The notes under the pieces: model-generated
Seen by the model: the letters and a program-made list of their open reading frames with translations, nothing else
Databases searched by the model: none
What the model was told of the DNA's origin: nothing
Shown: positions 46,094 to 54,032 of the stretch, one piece after another
Layout of the letters: each line of letters begins with the position of its first letter
Position numbering within the stretch: the stretch's first letter is position 1
Translations under genes and position numbers: made by a program
Assembly: GCF_022899245.1 (NCBI RefSeq)
Contig: NZ_JALJAZ010000001.1
Coordinates: 724,501 to 788,500 of the forward strand
Source: Falsirhodobacter halotolerans
GTDB lineage: Bacteria > Pseudomonadota > Alphaproteobacteria > Rhodobacterales > Rhodobacteraceae
Direction: 5' to 3'
DNA: 64,000 bases

Positions 46094-46803
46094 ACTGCCG
46101 GGACGACCTGCGCGTGGCCGCGATGCTGCTGACCCGCCTGCCGGTGGGGCGGGTCGCGCGGACGGTGCCGATGGGCGCGACGGGCTGGGCCTGGCCGCTG
46201 GTCGGGGCGGGGGTGGGCGCGGCTCAGGCCCTTGCCCTGTGGGCGGGGGGGGCGCTTGGCCTGCCGCCGCTGGCCGCCGCCGTGATCGCGGTGGCCGTGG
46301 GGCTGGGCGTGACGGGCGCGCTGCATGAGGACGGGCTGGCCGATCTGGCCGACGGCGTGGGCGGCGGGGCGACCCCGGCGCGCAAGCTGGAGATCATGCG
46401 CGACAGCCGTCTGGGCACCTTCGGCGCGGCGGCGCTGTGTCTGGCGCTGATCTTGCGGGTGGTGTGTTTCGCGGCGCTGATCGCCGTGCCATGGGTTCTG
46501 GTGGCGGCGGGGGCGGCCTCGCGCGGGCTGCTGCCATTGCTGCAATGGCAGCAGCCCGCGGCGCGGCCGGGCTTGGGGGCGCGCGCCGCCGAGGGGGGGA
46601 CGGCGGCGATCTGCCTGATCGCGCTGGGCCTTGGGACGGTGGCGCTGATCCCGGTGGGGGGGGTGCTGCCGCTGATCGCCGCGCAGGCCGGGGTGGCGGC
46701 CCTTGCGCACCGACAGATCGGCGGGATCAACGGGGACGTTCTGGGGGCCGCGCAGGTGGTGGGGGAGGCCGCGATTCTGCTGGCGGTCCTGTCAGCGCTT
46801 TAA
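46090..46803 (+). CDS. cobS: adenosylcobinamide-GDP ribazoletransferase (cobalamin synthase)
   Basis: Inner-membrane enzyme of 237 residues (CobV in P. denitrificans naming) joining alpha-ribazole and adenosylcobinamide-GDP. LTRLPVGR is at the N terminus, [16 protein letters not shown] is the family active-site motif and [15 protein letters not shown] the C-terminal one. Codons 145-157 are written as a perfect 39-bp palindrome encoding [13 protein letters not shown], a strongly unusual DNA feature in an otherwise ordinary gene. Confidence 0.94.
   Translation: MNCRDDLRVAAMLLTRLPVGRVARTVPMGATGWAWPLVGAGVGAAQALALWAGGALGLPPLAAAVIAVAVGLGVTGALHEDGLADLADGVGGGATPARKLEIMRDSRLGTFGAAALCLALILRVVCFAALIAVPWVLVAAGAASRGLLPLLQWQQPAARPGLGARAAEGGTAAICLIALGLGTVALIPVGGVLPLIAAQAGVAALAHRQIGGINGDVLGAAQVVGEAAILLAVLSAL
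46522..46560. repeat. 39-bp perfect palindrome inside cobS
   Basis: Two 19-base arms, CGCGGGCTGCTGCCATTGC (46522-46540) and its exact reverse complement (46542-46560), around a single central T. It is aligned with 13 codons of cobS. As RNA it would make a very stable hairpin; as DNA it could extrude a cruciform. Confidence 0.97.
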
Positions 46804-46854
46804 CCGCTTGCCCTTTTTGCCCGTTCGGTCATCCTGCCCCGGACAGGAGAGCCC

Positions 46855-47616
46855 ATGCACCCCCGAGATCGCCATGCCCGCATCGTCGACGCGCTGGACC
46901 GCGACGGCACCGTCACGGTCGAGGATCTGGCCGACCGGCTTCAAACCTCGCGCGAGACGATCCGCCGGGATCTGGCGGCGCTGGACCGGCGGGGCCTGCT
47001 GCGCAAGACCCATGGCGGGGCGCGACGGATCACCCACATCCCCGAGGAGGTGCGTTTCGACACCCGCATGTTTTCCGCCGTGGCCGAGAAACGGCGCATC
47101 GCGGCGGCGGCGGCGGACCTGTTGCGCAACGGCGATTCGCTGTTTCTGGATGCGGGATCGACCTCGGTCTTTCTGGCGGAACGTCTGGCGGGGTTGGCGG
47201 GGCTGACGGTCATCACCAACGCCGTGGCCACCTTGCCGCATCTGGCGGCGCGGGGGCATCGCGTGTTCCTGCTGGGGGGCGAATTCGACGGCGACGCGCA
47301 CTGCACCTTCGGCCCCCAGACCGAGCGCGAGATGGAAAGCTTTCGCGCCGATCATGCCATCCTGACCGTGGGTGCGGTGACCGAGGACGGGGTGTTCGAC
47401 TTCGACCTGCGCGAAGCGACGATCTCTCGTCGGATGTTGGCGCAGGCGCGGCAGGTGACGGTGCTGGCGGACCATGTGAAGTTTGGCCGCGACGCGCTGT
47501 TCCGCATCGGCACCTTCGCCCATATCGACCGCATCGTGACCGACCGGGCGCCCGAACCCGCGCTTTTGCGCAAATTGGAGGCGGCGGGCGTGCAGGTGAT
47601 GGTCGCCCCGGAATGA
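46855..47616 (+). CDS. DeoR-family transcriptional regulator
   Basis: Regulator of 253 residues. The N-terminal helix-turn-helix is VTVEDLADRLQTSRETIRRDLAALDRRGLL followed by RKTHGGA, the DeoR signature. The C-terminal sugar-isomerase-like sensor domain has FLDAGSTSVFLAERL and TNAVATLPHL. DeoR proteins sense phosphorylated sugars or related metabolites. It stands 51 bases after cobS with an AGGAGA ribosome site and begins the catabolic region; the SDR gene is the nearest likely target. Confidence 0.92.
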   Translation: MHPRDRHARIVDALDRDGTVTVEDLADRLQTSRETIRRDLAALDRRGLLRKTHGGARRITHIPEEVRFDTRMFSAVAEKRRIAAAAADLLRNGDSLFLDAGSTSVFLAERLAGLAGLTVITNAVATLPHLAARGHRVFLLGGEFDGDAHCTFGPQTEREMESFRADHAILTVGAVTEDGVFDFDLREATISRRMLAQARQVTVLADHVKFGRDALFRIGTFAHIDRIVTDRAPEPALLRKLEAAGVQVMVAPE

Positions 47617-47622
47617 TGGGCC

Positions 47623-47650
47623 TTGTGCGACGAAAAACCGACCCTATCCT
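47623..47650 (+). promoter_or_regulatory. candidate promoter of the SDR gene, followed by a C9 tract
   Basis: TTGTGC (47623-47628), 16 bases, TATCCT (47645-47650). A run of nine C (47661-47669) lies between this and the SDR start at 47688, a slippage-prone sequence in the leader. Confidence 0.35.
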
Positions 47651-47687
47651 GTAGGCACCTCCCCCCCCCGACGAAAGGACGTCTGCC

Positions 47688-48419
47688 GTGACCAAATTCT
47701 GTCTGCTGACCGGGGCCAGCCGGGGAATCGGCCATGCCACGGTGAAGGTCATGCAGCGCGAGGGGTGGCGGGTTCTGACCGTATCGCGCCAGCCGTTTTC
47801 GGAGGAATGCCGCTGGCCCGGCGCGCGCGAAAGCCACATTCAGGCCGATCTGGCCGATCTGGACAGCATCCCGGCGCTGGCCGCCGATGTGCGCAGCCGG
47901 TTGCCGGACGGGGAACTGGCGGCGCTGGTGAACAATGCCGGGATTTCTCCCAAGGGGCCGGGGGGCGCGCGGTTGGGCGTGTCGGACACGGATGCGATGG
48001 CATGGTCCACGGTACTGAACGTCAATCTGGTGTCCACCGCGCTTCTGGTGCGGGAACTGCTGCCGGAACTGACCCGCGCCAAGGGGTCGGTGGTCAATGT
48101 CACCTCCATCGCCGGATCGCGGGTGCATCCGTTTGCGGGCGTGGCCTACGCGGCATCCAAGGCCGGTCTGGCCGCGCTGACGCGCGAATTGGCGCATGAA
48201 TTCGGCCCGCTGGGCATCCGCGCCAACGCCATTTCGCCGGGAGAGATCGCGACCTCCATCCTGTCGCCCGGCACCGATGAAATGGTGGAGCGCGAGGTTC
48301 CCCTGCGCCGTCTGGGCACGACCGAGGAGGTGGCGCGCACCATCCATTTCCTGTGCACCGACGCCTCCTCCTATATCAACGGGGCGGAAATCCACATCAA
48401 TGGCGGGCAGCATGTCTGA
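47688..48419 (+). CDS. short-chain dehydrogenase/reductase
   Basis: Classical SDR of 243 residues. The NAD(P) motif TGASRGIG is at residues 8-15, NNAGIS is present, and the catalytic triad is Ser in VTSIAGSR and YAASK. The C terminus INGAEIHINGGQHV is typical. It probably oxidises a secondary alcohol of the compound degraded by this region; the substrate is not evident. It lies 71 bases downstream of the DeoR gene on the same strand. Confidence 0.9.
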   Translation: MTKFCLLTGASRGIGHATVKVMQREGWRVLTVSRQPFSEECRWPGARESHIQADLADLDSIPALAADVRSRLPDGELAALVNNAGISPKGPGGARLGVSDTDAMAWSTVLNVNLVSTALLVRELLPELTRAKGSVVNVTSIAGSRVHPFAGVAYAASKAGLAALTRELAHEFGPLGIRANAISPGEIATSILSPGTDEMVEREVPLRRLGTTEEVARTIHFLCTDASSYINGAEIHINGGQHV

Positions 48420-48431
48420 CATTCGCAATCT

Positions 48432-48517
48432 GCCCGTTCGTGCGGCAGCGTCCCGCCCTTGGTGACCGAACGGGCGACGATCGCGCGGAATGCAGGCAGA
48501 ATGTGACGGTTCGGTCA
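48432..48517. repeat. three inverted-repeat arms that can pair in two ways
   Basis: Arm A GCCCGTTCG (48432-48440), arm B TGACCGAACGGGC (48463-48475) and arm C GTTCGGTCA (48509-48517). B is a 9-base complement of A through CGAACGGGC and a 9-base complement of C through TGACCGAAC, so A-B and B-C helices exclude each other. The gap between the SDR and aminotransferase genes holds nothing coding. Confidence 0.75.
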
Positions 48518-48573
48518 AAACCTGCCGCGTCGTGACTACATTTTTCTTGCCAGCCGCGATGGGTGCGCGCTTC

Positions 48574-48608
48574 CATGACGGGGCCACAGATGAATGGACC
48601 CCGTCATG
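48574..48608. repeat. 10-bp inverted repeat over the aminotransferase start
   Basis: CATGACGGGG (48574-48583) and CCCCGTCATG (48599-48608) with a 15-base loop. The possible start codons at 48594 (loop) and 48606 (right arm) are both inside it. It may be an operator or an RNA hairpin hiding the start. Confidence 0.8.
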
Positions 48609-49976
48609 AACGTCATTCCCAATTCGCTTTCCGCCCGCGACCTGAAATACATGCTGCATCCGGTGACCAACGCCCGTGTGCATGAAAAGACCGGCCCGCT
48701 GATCATCACCAAGGGCGACGGGGTCTTTGTCATCGACGATGCGGGCAAGGACTATATCGAAGGCATGGCCGGATTGTGGAGCGTGGCGCTGGGCTTTTCC
48801 GAAAAGCGGCTGGTCGATGCGGCGACCGCGCAGATGGCCGAACTGCCCTACATGCACCTGTTTGCCAGCCGGTCGCAGGAACCGTCGATCGAACTGGCCG
48901 AAAAGCTGGTGCAGATGACGCCGGACGGGCTGGACCGCGTGTTCTTCACCAATTCGGGGTCGGAAGCCAACGACACCGTCATCAAGATGGTCTGGTTCTA
49001 CAACAACGCGATCGGGCGGCCCGAGAAGAAGAAGTTCATCTCCCGCCTGAAGGCCTATCACGGGATCACGCTGGCGGCGGGCAGCCTGACGGGCATTCCG
49101 GCCAACCACAAGGGGTTCGACCTGCCCTTCGATTTCGTCCGCCATCTGAGCACACCGCATTACTGGCGCAACGCGCAGGAGGGGGAAAGCGAGGAGCAGT
49201 ATTCCGACCGTCTGGCGGCAGAGCTGGAGGAGATGATCCTGGCCGAGGGGCCGGAGACGGTCGCGGCCTTCATCGGCGAGCCGTTGATGGGCGCGGGCGG
49301 TGTGATGCCCCCGCCGAAGGGATATTGGCCCAAGATGCAGGCCGTGTGCCGCAAATACGATGTGCTGATCGTCGCGGACGAGGTCATCAACGGATTTGGC
49401 CGCACCGGACACATGTTCGCCTGCGAGACGTATGGCCTGCAACCCGACATGCTGGTGCTGTCCAAACAGATCACCTCGTCCTATCTCCCGCTGGCGGCGA
49501 TCGTGTTTTCCGAAGCGATCTACCAGGGCATTGCCGATGGCAGCAGCGAACTGGGCACGTTCGGCCACGGCTACACCACCTCCGGGCATCCGGTGGCGAC
49601 GGCAGTGGGTCTGGAATGCCTGAAGATCATCGAGGAACGCGACCTGGTCACCAACGCCCGCCGCATGGGGGAAAAGATGCGTGCCGCCTTGGCGACATAC
49701 GCCGACCATCCCTTCGTGGGCGAAGTGCGGGGCGAAGGGATGGTTGCCGCGATCGAATTCGTGGCCGACAAGACCGCCAAGACCGGCTTCACCCCGGTCG
49801 GCAAGGCCGCACAGGCCGTCATGGCGGCGGCGCAGCGCCACGGCCTTCTGGTCCGCGCCATCGGGGAATCGATCTGCTTCTGCCCGCCGATGATCATCTC
49901 GGACAGTGAGATGGACGAATTGCTGGCCCGGTTCGACCGCGCCATGACGGACGCATTCGAAGGGTTCGAAGCATGA
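48594..49976 (+). CDS. class III aminotransferase (omega-transaminase type)
   Basis: PLP enzyme of 460 residues similar in layout to putrescine/polyamine-pyruvate transaminases. GMAGLWSVALGF, FFTNSGSEANDTVIKM, VIVADEVINGFGRTG and the PLP Lys in VLSKQITSSYLPL are seen. Start at 48594 or four codons later at 48606; neither has an ideal ribosome site, and both lie in a hairpin. The stop overlaps the second aminotransferase (ATGA). The amine substrate is unknown. Confidence 0.88.
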   Translation: MDPVMNVIPNSLSARDLKYMLHPVTNARVHEKTGPLIITKGDGVFVIDDAGKDYIEGMAGLWSVALGFSEKRLVDAATAQMAELPYMHLFASRSQEPSIELAEKLVQMTPDGLDRVFFTNSGSEANDTVIKMVWFYNNAIGRPEKKKFISRLKAYHGITLAAGSLTGIPANHKGFDLPFDFVRHLSTPHYWRNAQEGESEEQYSDRLAAELEEMILAEGPETVAAFIGEPLMGAGGVMPPPKGYWPKMQAVCRKYDVLIVADEVINGFGRTGHMFACETYGLQPDMLVLSKQITSSYLPLAAIVFSEAIYQGIADGSSELGTFGHGYTTSGHPVATAVGLECLKIIEERDLVTNARRMGEKMRAALATYADHPFVGEVRGEGMVAAIEFVADKTAKTGFTPVGKAAQAVMAAAQRHGLLVRAIGESICFCPPMIISDSEMDELLARFDRAMTDAFEGFEA

Positions 49977-51340
49977 CCAACGATCTGAGCGAGGTGATCG
50001 AGGCCGACCGCGCTCATGTCTGGCACCATCTGAGCCAGCACAAGACCTATGAAACGGTGGACCCGCGCATCATCGTGGAGGGTAAGGGCCTGGATGTCTG
50101 GGACGCGGCGGGGCGGCAGTATCTGGACGCGCTGTCGGGCGGGGTGTGGACGGTCAATGTCGGCTATGGCCGGACCAGCATTGCCGATGCGGTTCATGCG
50201 CAACTGGTCAAGATGAACTATTTCGCGCAGGCGGCGGGGTCGGTTCCCGCCGCGATGTTCGCCAAGAAGCTGCTCGAGAAGATGCCGGGGCTGAACCGCG
50301 TCTATTACTCCAATTCGGGGTCGGAGGCGAATGAGAAGGTGTTCAAGATGGTGCGCCAGATCTCGGCGCGGCATCACGGAGGCGGGAAGTCGAAGATCCT
50401 CTATCGCGAGCGGGATTACCACGGCACCACCATCGCCACCCTGGCGGCGGCGGGCCAGCCGGAGCGGGCGGCGATGTATGGCCCGTTCCCCGACGGCTTC
50501 GTGCAGGTGCCCCACTGCCTGGAATACCACGCCCAATGGGACGTGGAGGATTACGGCCGCCGCGCCGCCGACGCGATCGAGGAGGTGATCCTGCGCGAGG
50601 GGCCCGACACCGTGGGCCTGCTCTGTCTGGAGCCGATCACGGCGGGGGGCGGTGTGATCGTGCCGCCCAAGGGATACTGGGACCGCGTGCAGGACATCTG
50701 CCGCACCTATGACATCCTGCTGCATATCGACGAGGTGGTCTGCGGCATCGGGCGCACCGGCGAATGGTTCGGATACCAGAATTTCGGCGTGAAGCCGGAT
50801 TTCGTGACCATGGCCAAGGGGCTCGCCTCCGGCTATGCCGCGATTTCCTGCACCGTCACGACGGAAGCCGTGTTCGATCTGTTCAAGGACGATCCGACCG
50901 ATCCCCTGTCCTATTTCCGTGACATCTCCACCTTCGGGGGCTGCACATCGGGGCCCGCGGCGGCGCTGGAGAACATGCGCATCATCGAAGACGAGGGGCT
51001 TCTGGCGAACACCAAAGCCATGGGGGAACGGCTGCGCACCAACCTTTTGGACCTGCAGTCGCGCCATGCGGTGATTGGGGATGTGCGGGGCATGGGGTTG
51101 TTCATGGGGGCGGAACTGGTTTCCGACCGCGCCACCCGCCAGCCGGTCCCCGAGGCGCTGGCGCAGCGCGTCGTGGCCGAAGCGGCCAATGCGGGGGTGA
51201 TGATCGGTGTCACCAACAGGTCGATCCCCGGGTTCAACAACACGATCTGCCTGTCGCCCGCATTGATCGTGACGTCGGCCCAGATCGACCGGATCACCGA
51301 CGCCATCGACATCGCGTTGACCAAGGTTTTCGCCGCCTGA
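49973..51340 (+). CDS. class III aminotransferase, taurine-pyruvate aminotransferase-like
   Basis: PLP enzyme of 455 residues. The N terminus AHVWHHLSQHKTYE and GGVWTVNVGYGR resemble taurine-pyruvate aminotransferase (Tpa). YYSNSGSEANEKVFKM, HIDEVVCGIGRTGEW and the PLP Lys in TMAKGLASGYAAIS complete the fold. No sulfoacetaldehyde acetyltransferase (xsc) or taurine transporter is nearby, so the substrate may be another omega-amino compound. It is translationally coupled to the preceding paralogue, and a terminator follows. Confidence 0.87.
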   Translation: MTNDLSEVIEADRAHVWHHLSQHKTYETVDPRIIVEGKGLDVWDAAGRQYLDALSGGVWTVNVGYGRTSIADAVHAQLVKMNYFAQAAGSVPAAMFAKKLLEKMPGLNRVYYSNSGSEANEKVFKMVRQISARHHGGGKSKILYRERDYHGTTIATLAAAGQPERAAMYGPFPDGFVQVPHCLEYHAQWDVEDYGRRAADAIEEVILREGPDTVGLLCLEPITAGGGVIVPPKGYWDRVQDICRTYDILLHIDEVVCGIGRTGEWFGYQNFGVKPDFVTMAKGLASGYAAISCTVTTEAVFDLFKDDPTDPLSYFRDISTFGGCTSGPAAALENMRIIEDEGLLANTKAMGERLRTNLLDLQSRHAVIGDVRGMGLFMGAELVSDRATRQPVPEALAQRVVAEAANAGVMIGVTNRSIPGFNNTICLSPALIVTSAQIDRITDAIDIALTKVFAA

Positions 51341-51363
51341 CACGGGCTTACGCGACCTGACCC

Positions 51364-51396
51364 GGCCCGTCCCCCTTGCGGGGCGGGCCTTTTCTT
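51364..51396 (+). terminator. rho-independent terminator after the aminotransferase pair
   Basis: Stem GGCCCGTCCC (51364-51373) with GGGGCGGGCC (51380-51389), ten pairs including one G-T, followed by TTTTCTT. It separates the aminotransferase unit from the ABC transporter operon, whose AT-rich upstream region (about 51400-51470) probably holds a promoter. Confidence 0.85.
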
Positions 51397-51535
51397 ATGG
51401 CGGGCGCACAAAACAATCTATCGGTCATAAAAGTTTTTTCGATTGGACCTTTGGGGTTTTGGCAGGTTCGATGAAGGCAAGAAGACGGGCGCCGATCCCG
51501 CACCTCCCATCCCCAGCAGACACCGAGGTATTCTT

Positions 51536-53074
51536 ATGACCCTTACCAACACGCATTTGTCACGCCGCGCCATTCTGGTGGGCCTGGGGGCGGGCCTTGC
51601 CGCGCTGGCCCTGCCGCGCGGACTGGCGGCGCAGGAGGCGGGCGGCACGTTGCGCTTCGGCCTGTCCACCTTTCCCCCCAGCCTTAGCCCGTTCGACAAT
51701 GTGGGGGGGGCTGCGAACACGGTGAAGCTCTCGATCCATCGGGGTCTGATGGGGTATAACGCGGCGGCGGAGCTGCAGCCCGAACTGGCCGAAAGCTATG
51801 ACTGGGAGGATGAGACGACCGTCACCTTCCGCCTGCGCGACAATGCGGTGTTTCACAACGGCGATCCGGTGACGGCGGCGGACGTGATCCATTCGCTGGA
51901 GGAAATCCGCAAGGAGGGATCGACCGCCTTCCTGCGCAGCGATCTGGCAATCATCGACGGGATGGAGGCGGTGGACGACAAGACCGTCCGCATCACCCTC
52001 ACCTCGCCCAGCGCGGTGTTCCTGAACCTTCTGGCGAATTACTGCGCGCCGGTGATTTCCGCCAAATCCACGGCAGAGGACATCATCGGTTGCGGCCCGT
52101 TCCAGCTTTCGGGGCAGGAGCGGGGCGTGTTCATCGAAGTCACCGCCTTCCCCGATTTCTATACCGAAGGGGAGCCGGGCGTGGGCGGCATTCGCTTCAT
52201 CGTCTATGCCGACGAGAACCTGCGCTATTCCGCGCTGGAGGCGGGGGATGTCGATCTGATCGAATATCTGCCGTGGAGTCAGTTCGCCACGGTGGAGGCG
52301 TCGGACCAGATGGAGATGCACGCCACCTCCGGCCCGTTCATGTTCCTTCTGTTCAACGTGGCGCAGGAAGGCCCGCTCAAGGATCCGCGCGTGCGCCAGG
52401 CCATCGGCTATGCCATCGAACGGCAGGACATCGTGGATGCAGCCTTTGCCGGATACGGCACGCCGCTTTACGGCTTTCCGAACCCCGAAGGGTCCACGGT
52501 TCCCATCTCGGATGAAGGGATCGCCTACAGCTATGACATGGAACGGGCGATGGAGCTTCTGGCCGAGGCGGGGTATCCCAACGGCTTCGATTGCCGTCTT
52601 CTGGGCACCGCCACCTATGGTATGCATCAGGACACCGCATCCGTCGTTCAGGCCTATCTGGCGATGATCGGCATCAACGCGACGCTGGATCTGCCCGACT
52701 GGGGCAGCCGCGTGACGGCGGGGACCGAAGGCCGCTACGACATCGCCGTGCACGGGGCGTCGGGGACGTTCAACGACCCGGATGCGCTGTTCTCCATGCT
52801 CTATTCCGGCAACCCGTCCTATCTGCAATCCTATGGCTTCAAGAGCGAGCGGATCGACAGCCTGCTGTTGCAGGGACGGAACGAACCGGACCCGGAGAAG
52901 CGCCGCGCCATCTACCAGGATCTTGCCGCCGCCTATTACGAGGAGGTGCCGCAGGTGCCGCTCAACTGGCGCACGCAGGCCCATGCCAGCCGGGGCGTGT
53001 CGGGGTTCGCCGCCTTGCCGGGCTTCTTGAACGGGTCGAGCGGGTTTTCGCTGGATGAAGCGAAGCTGGACTGA
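51536..53074 (+). CDS. ABC transporter substrate-binding protein, dipeptide/nickel family 5
   Basis: Periplasmic binding protein of 512 residues with a Tat-like signal (SRRAILVGLGAGLAALALP, cleavage near GLAAQE). The family segments are FHNGDPVTAADVIHSLE, LKDPRVRQAIGYAIERQDIV and the C-terminal RRAIYQDLAAAYYEEVPQVPL. Family 5 binders take peptides, nickel chelates, sugars or opines. The ATG at 51536 is chosen to retain the signal. First gene of the importer operon. Confidence 0.9.
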   Translation: MTLTNTHLSRRAILVGLGAGLAALALPRGLAAQEAGGTLRFGLSTFPPSLSPFDNVGGAANTVKLSIHRGLMGYNAAAELQPELAESYDWEDETTVTFRLRDNAVFHNGDPVTAADVIHSLEEIRKEGSTAFLRSDLAIIDGMEAVDDKTVRITLTSPSAVFLNLLANYCAPVISAKSTAEDIIGCGPFQLSGQERGVFIEVTAFPDFYTEGEPGVGGIRFIVYADENLRYSALEAGDVDLIEYLPWSQFATVEASDQMEMHATSGPFMFLLFNVAQEGPLKDPRVRQAIGYAIERQDIVDAAFAGYGTPLYGFPNPEGSTVPISDEGIAYSYDMERAMELLAEAGYPNGFDCRLLGTATYGMHQDTASVVQAYLAMIGINATLDLPDWGSRVTAGTEGRYDIAVHGASGTFNDPDALFSMLYSGNPSYLQSYGFKSERIDSLLLQGRNEPDPEKRRAIYQDLAAAYYEEVPQVPLNWRTQAHASRGVSGFAALPGFLNGSSGFSLDEAKLD

Positions 53075-53078
53075 TCCC

Positions 53079-54032
53079 ATGGCCGGTTTTCTGCTTCGCC
53101 GCCTGCTGGCCGCCGCCGCGATGCTGTTCACGGTGGGCACGATCATCTTCCTGATGCTGGTTATCGTGCCGGGCGATCCGGCGGAACTGCTTCTGTCCAC
53201 GGGCGGGGGCAGTGCGACCCCCGAAACCATCGCCGCCCTGCGTGAACGGATGGGGCTGGATCAGCCCGTCTTCACCCAATACGCAATGTTCCTGTGGAAC
53301 AGCGTGCAGTTCGATTTCGGCACCTCGCTGATCGACGGGTCGTCCATCGCGGGCAACATCGCCCGGCGTCTGCCCCGCACGTTGGAACTGATCGCTGCGG
53401 GGACGGTGCTGGCGCTGCTGGTGGCCATTCCGGCGGGCACGCTGGCGGGGCTGCGGGCGGGGGGGCGGTTCGACATCGCGGCCTCCGGGCTGAACGCGCT
53501 TCTGACCTCCATCCCCGGCTTCGTTCTGGGCACGCTGTTCATCTATTTCTTTGCGCAGGTGCTGAACCTGCTGCCGGCGGGGGGGTATGTTCCCTTCGCG
53601 CAGGACCCGGTGCAGCATCTGCGCACCCTGATCCTTCCGGCGGTGACCGTGGGCCTGCATCTGGCGACGATCGTGTTCCGCATGACGCGGGCCAGCGTGC
53701 TGGAGATGCGGGGCCATGACTGGGTGCGCACCGCGACCGCCAAGGGCCTGCCGCGCCGCACGGTCGTGCGCCGCCACGTGTTGCAGAACGCGCTGGGCCC
53801 GGTGATCACCGTGGTGGGGATGCAGCTTGGCATCCTGCTCGGCTCCACCGTGCTGGTTGAGTTCGTGTATAACTGGCCGGGCCTGTCGGGCTTTCTGGTG
53901 ACGGCGGTGGAACAGCGCGACTACCCCTCGGTGCGCGCGATCATCCTGACGGTGGCCGCCATCTTCATCGCGATCAACCTTGTGATCGACGTGCTCTATT
54001 CCCTTCTGGACCCGAGGATCCGCCTCGAATGA
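53079..54032 (+). CDS. ABC transporter permease, DppB type
   Basis: Membrane permease of 317 residues. The N terminus FLLRRLLAAAAMLFTVGTIIF and IVPGDPAE are DppB-like. The inner-membrane EAA loop is in EMRGHDWVRTATAKGLPRRTVVRRH, followed by VEFVYNWPGLSGF. Its start is four bases after the binding-protein stop and its stop overlaps the next gene (ATGA). Confidence 0.93.
   Translation: MAGFLLRRLLAAAAMLFTVGTIIFLMLVIVPGDPAELLLSTGGGSATPETIAALRERMGLDQPVFTQYAMFLWNSVQFDFGTSLIDGSSIAGNIARRLPRTLELIAAGTVLALLVAIPAGTLAGLRAGGRFDIAASGLNALLTSIPGFVLGTLFIYFFAQVLNLLPAGGYVPFAQDPVQHLRTLILPAVTVGLHLATIVFRMTRASVLEMRGHDWVRTATAKGLPRRTVVRRHVLQNALGPVITVVGMQLGILLGSTVLVEFVYNWPGLSGFLVTAVEQRDYPSVRAIILTVAAIFIAINLVIDVLYSLLDPRIRLE

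Noticed and set aside
49973-51340. A taurine degradation locus
   Set aside because: The second aminotransferase is Tpa-like, but no xsc, pta, tauR-type regulator or sulfoacetate gene is present within the window.
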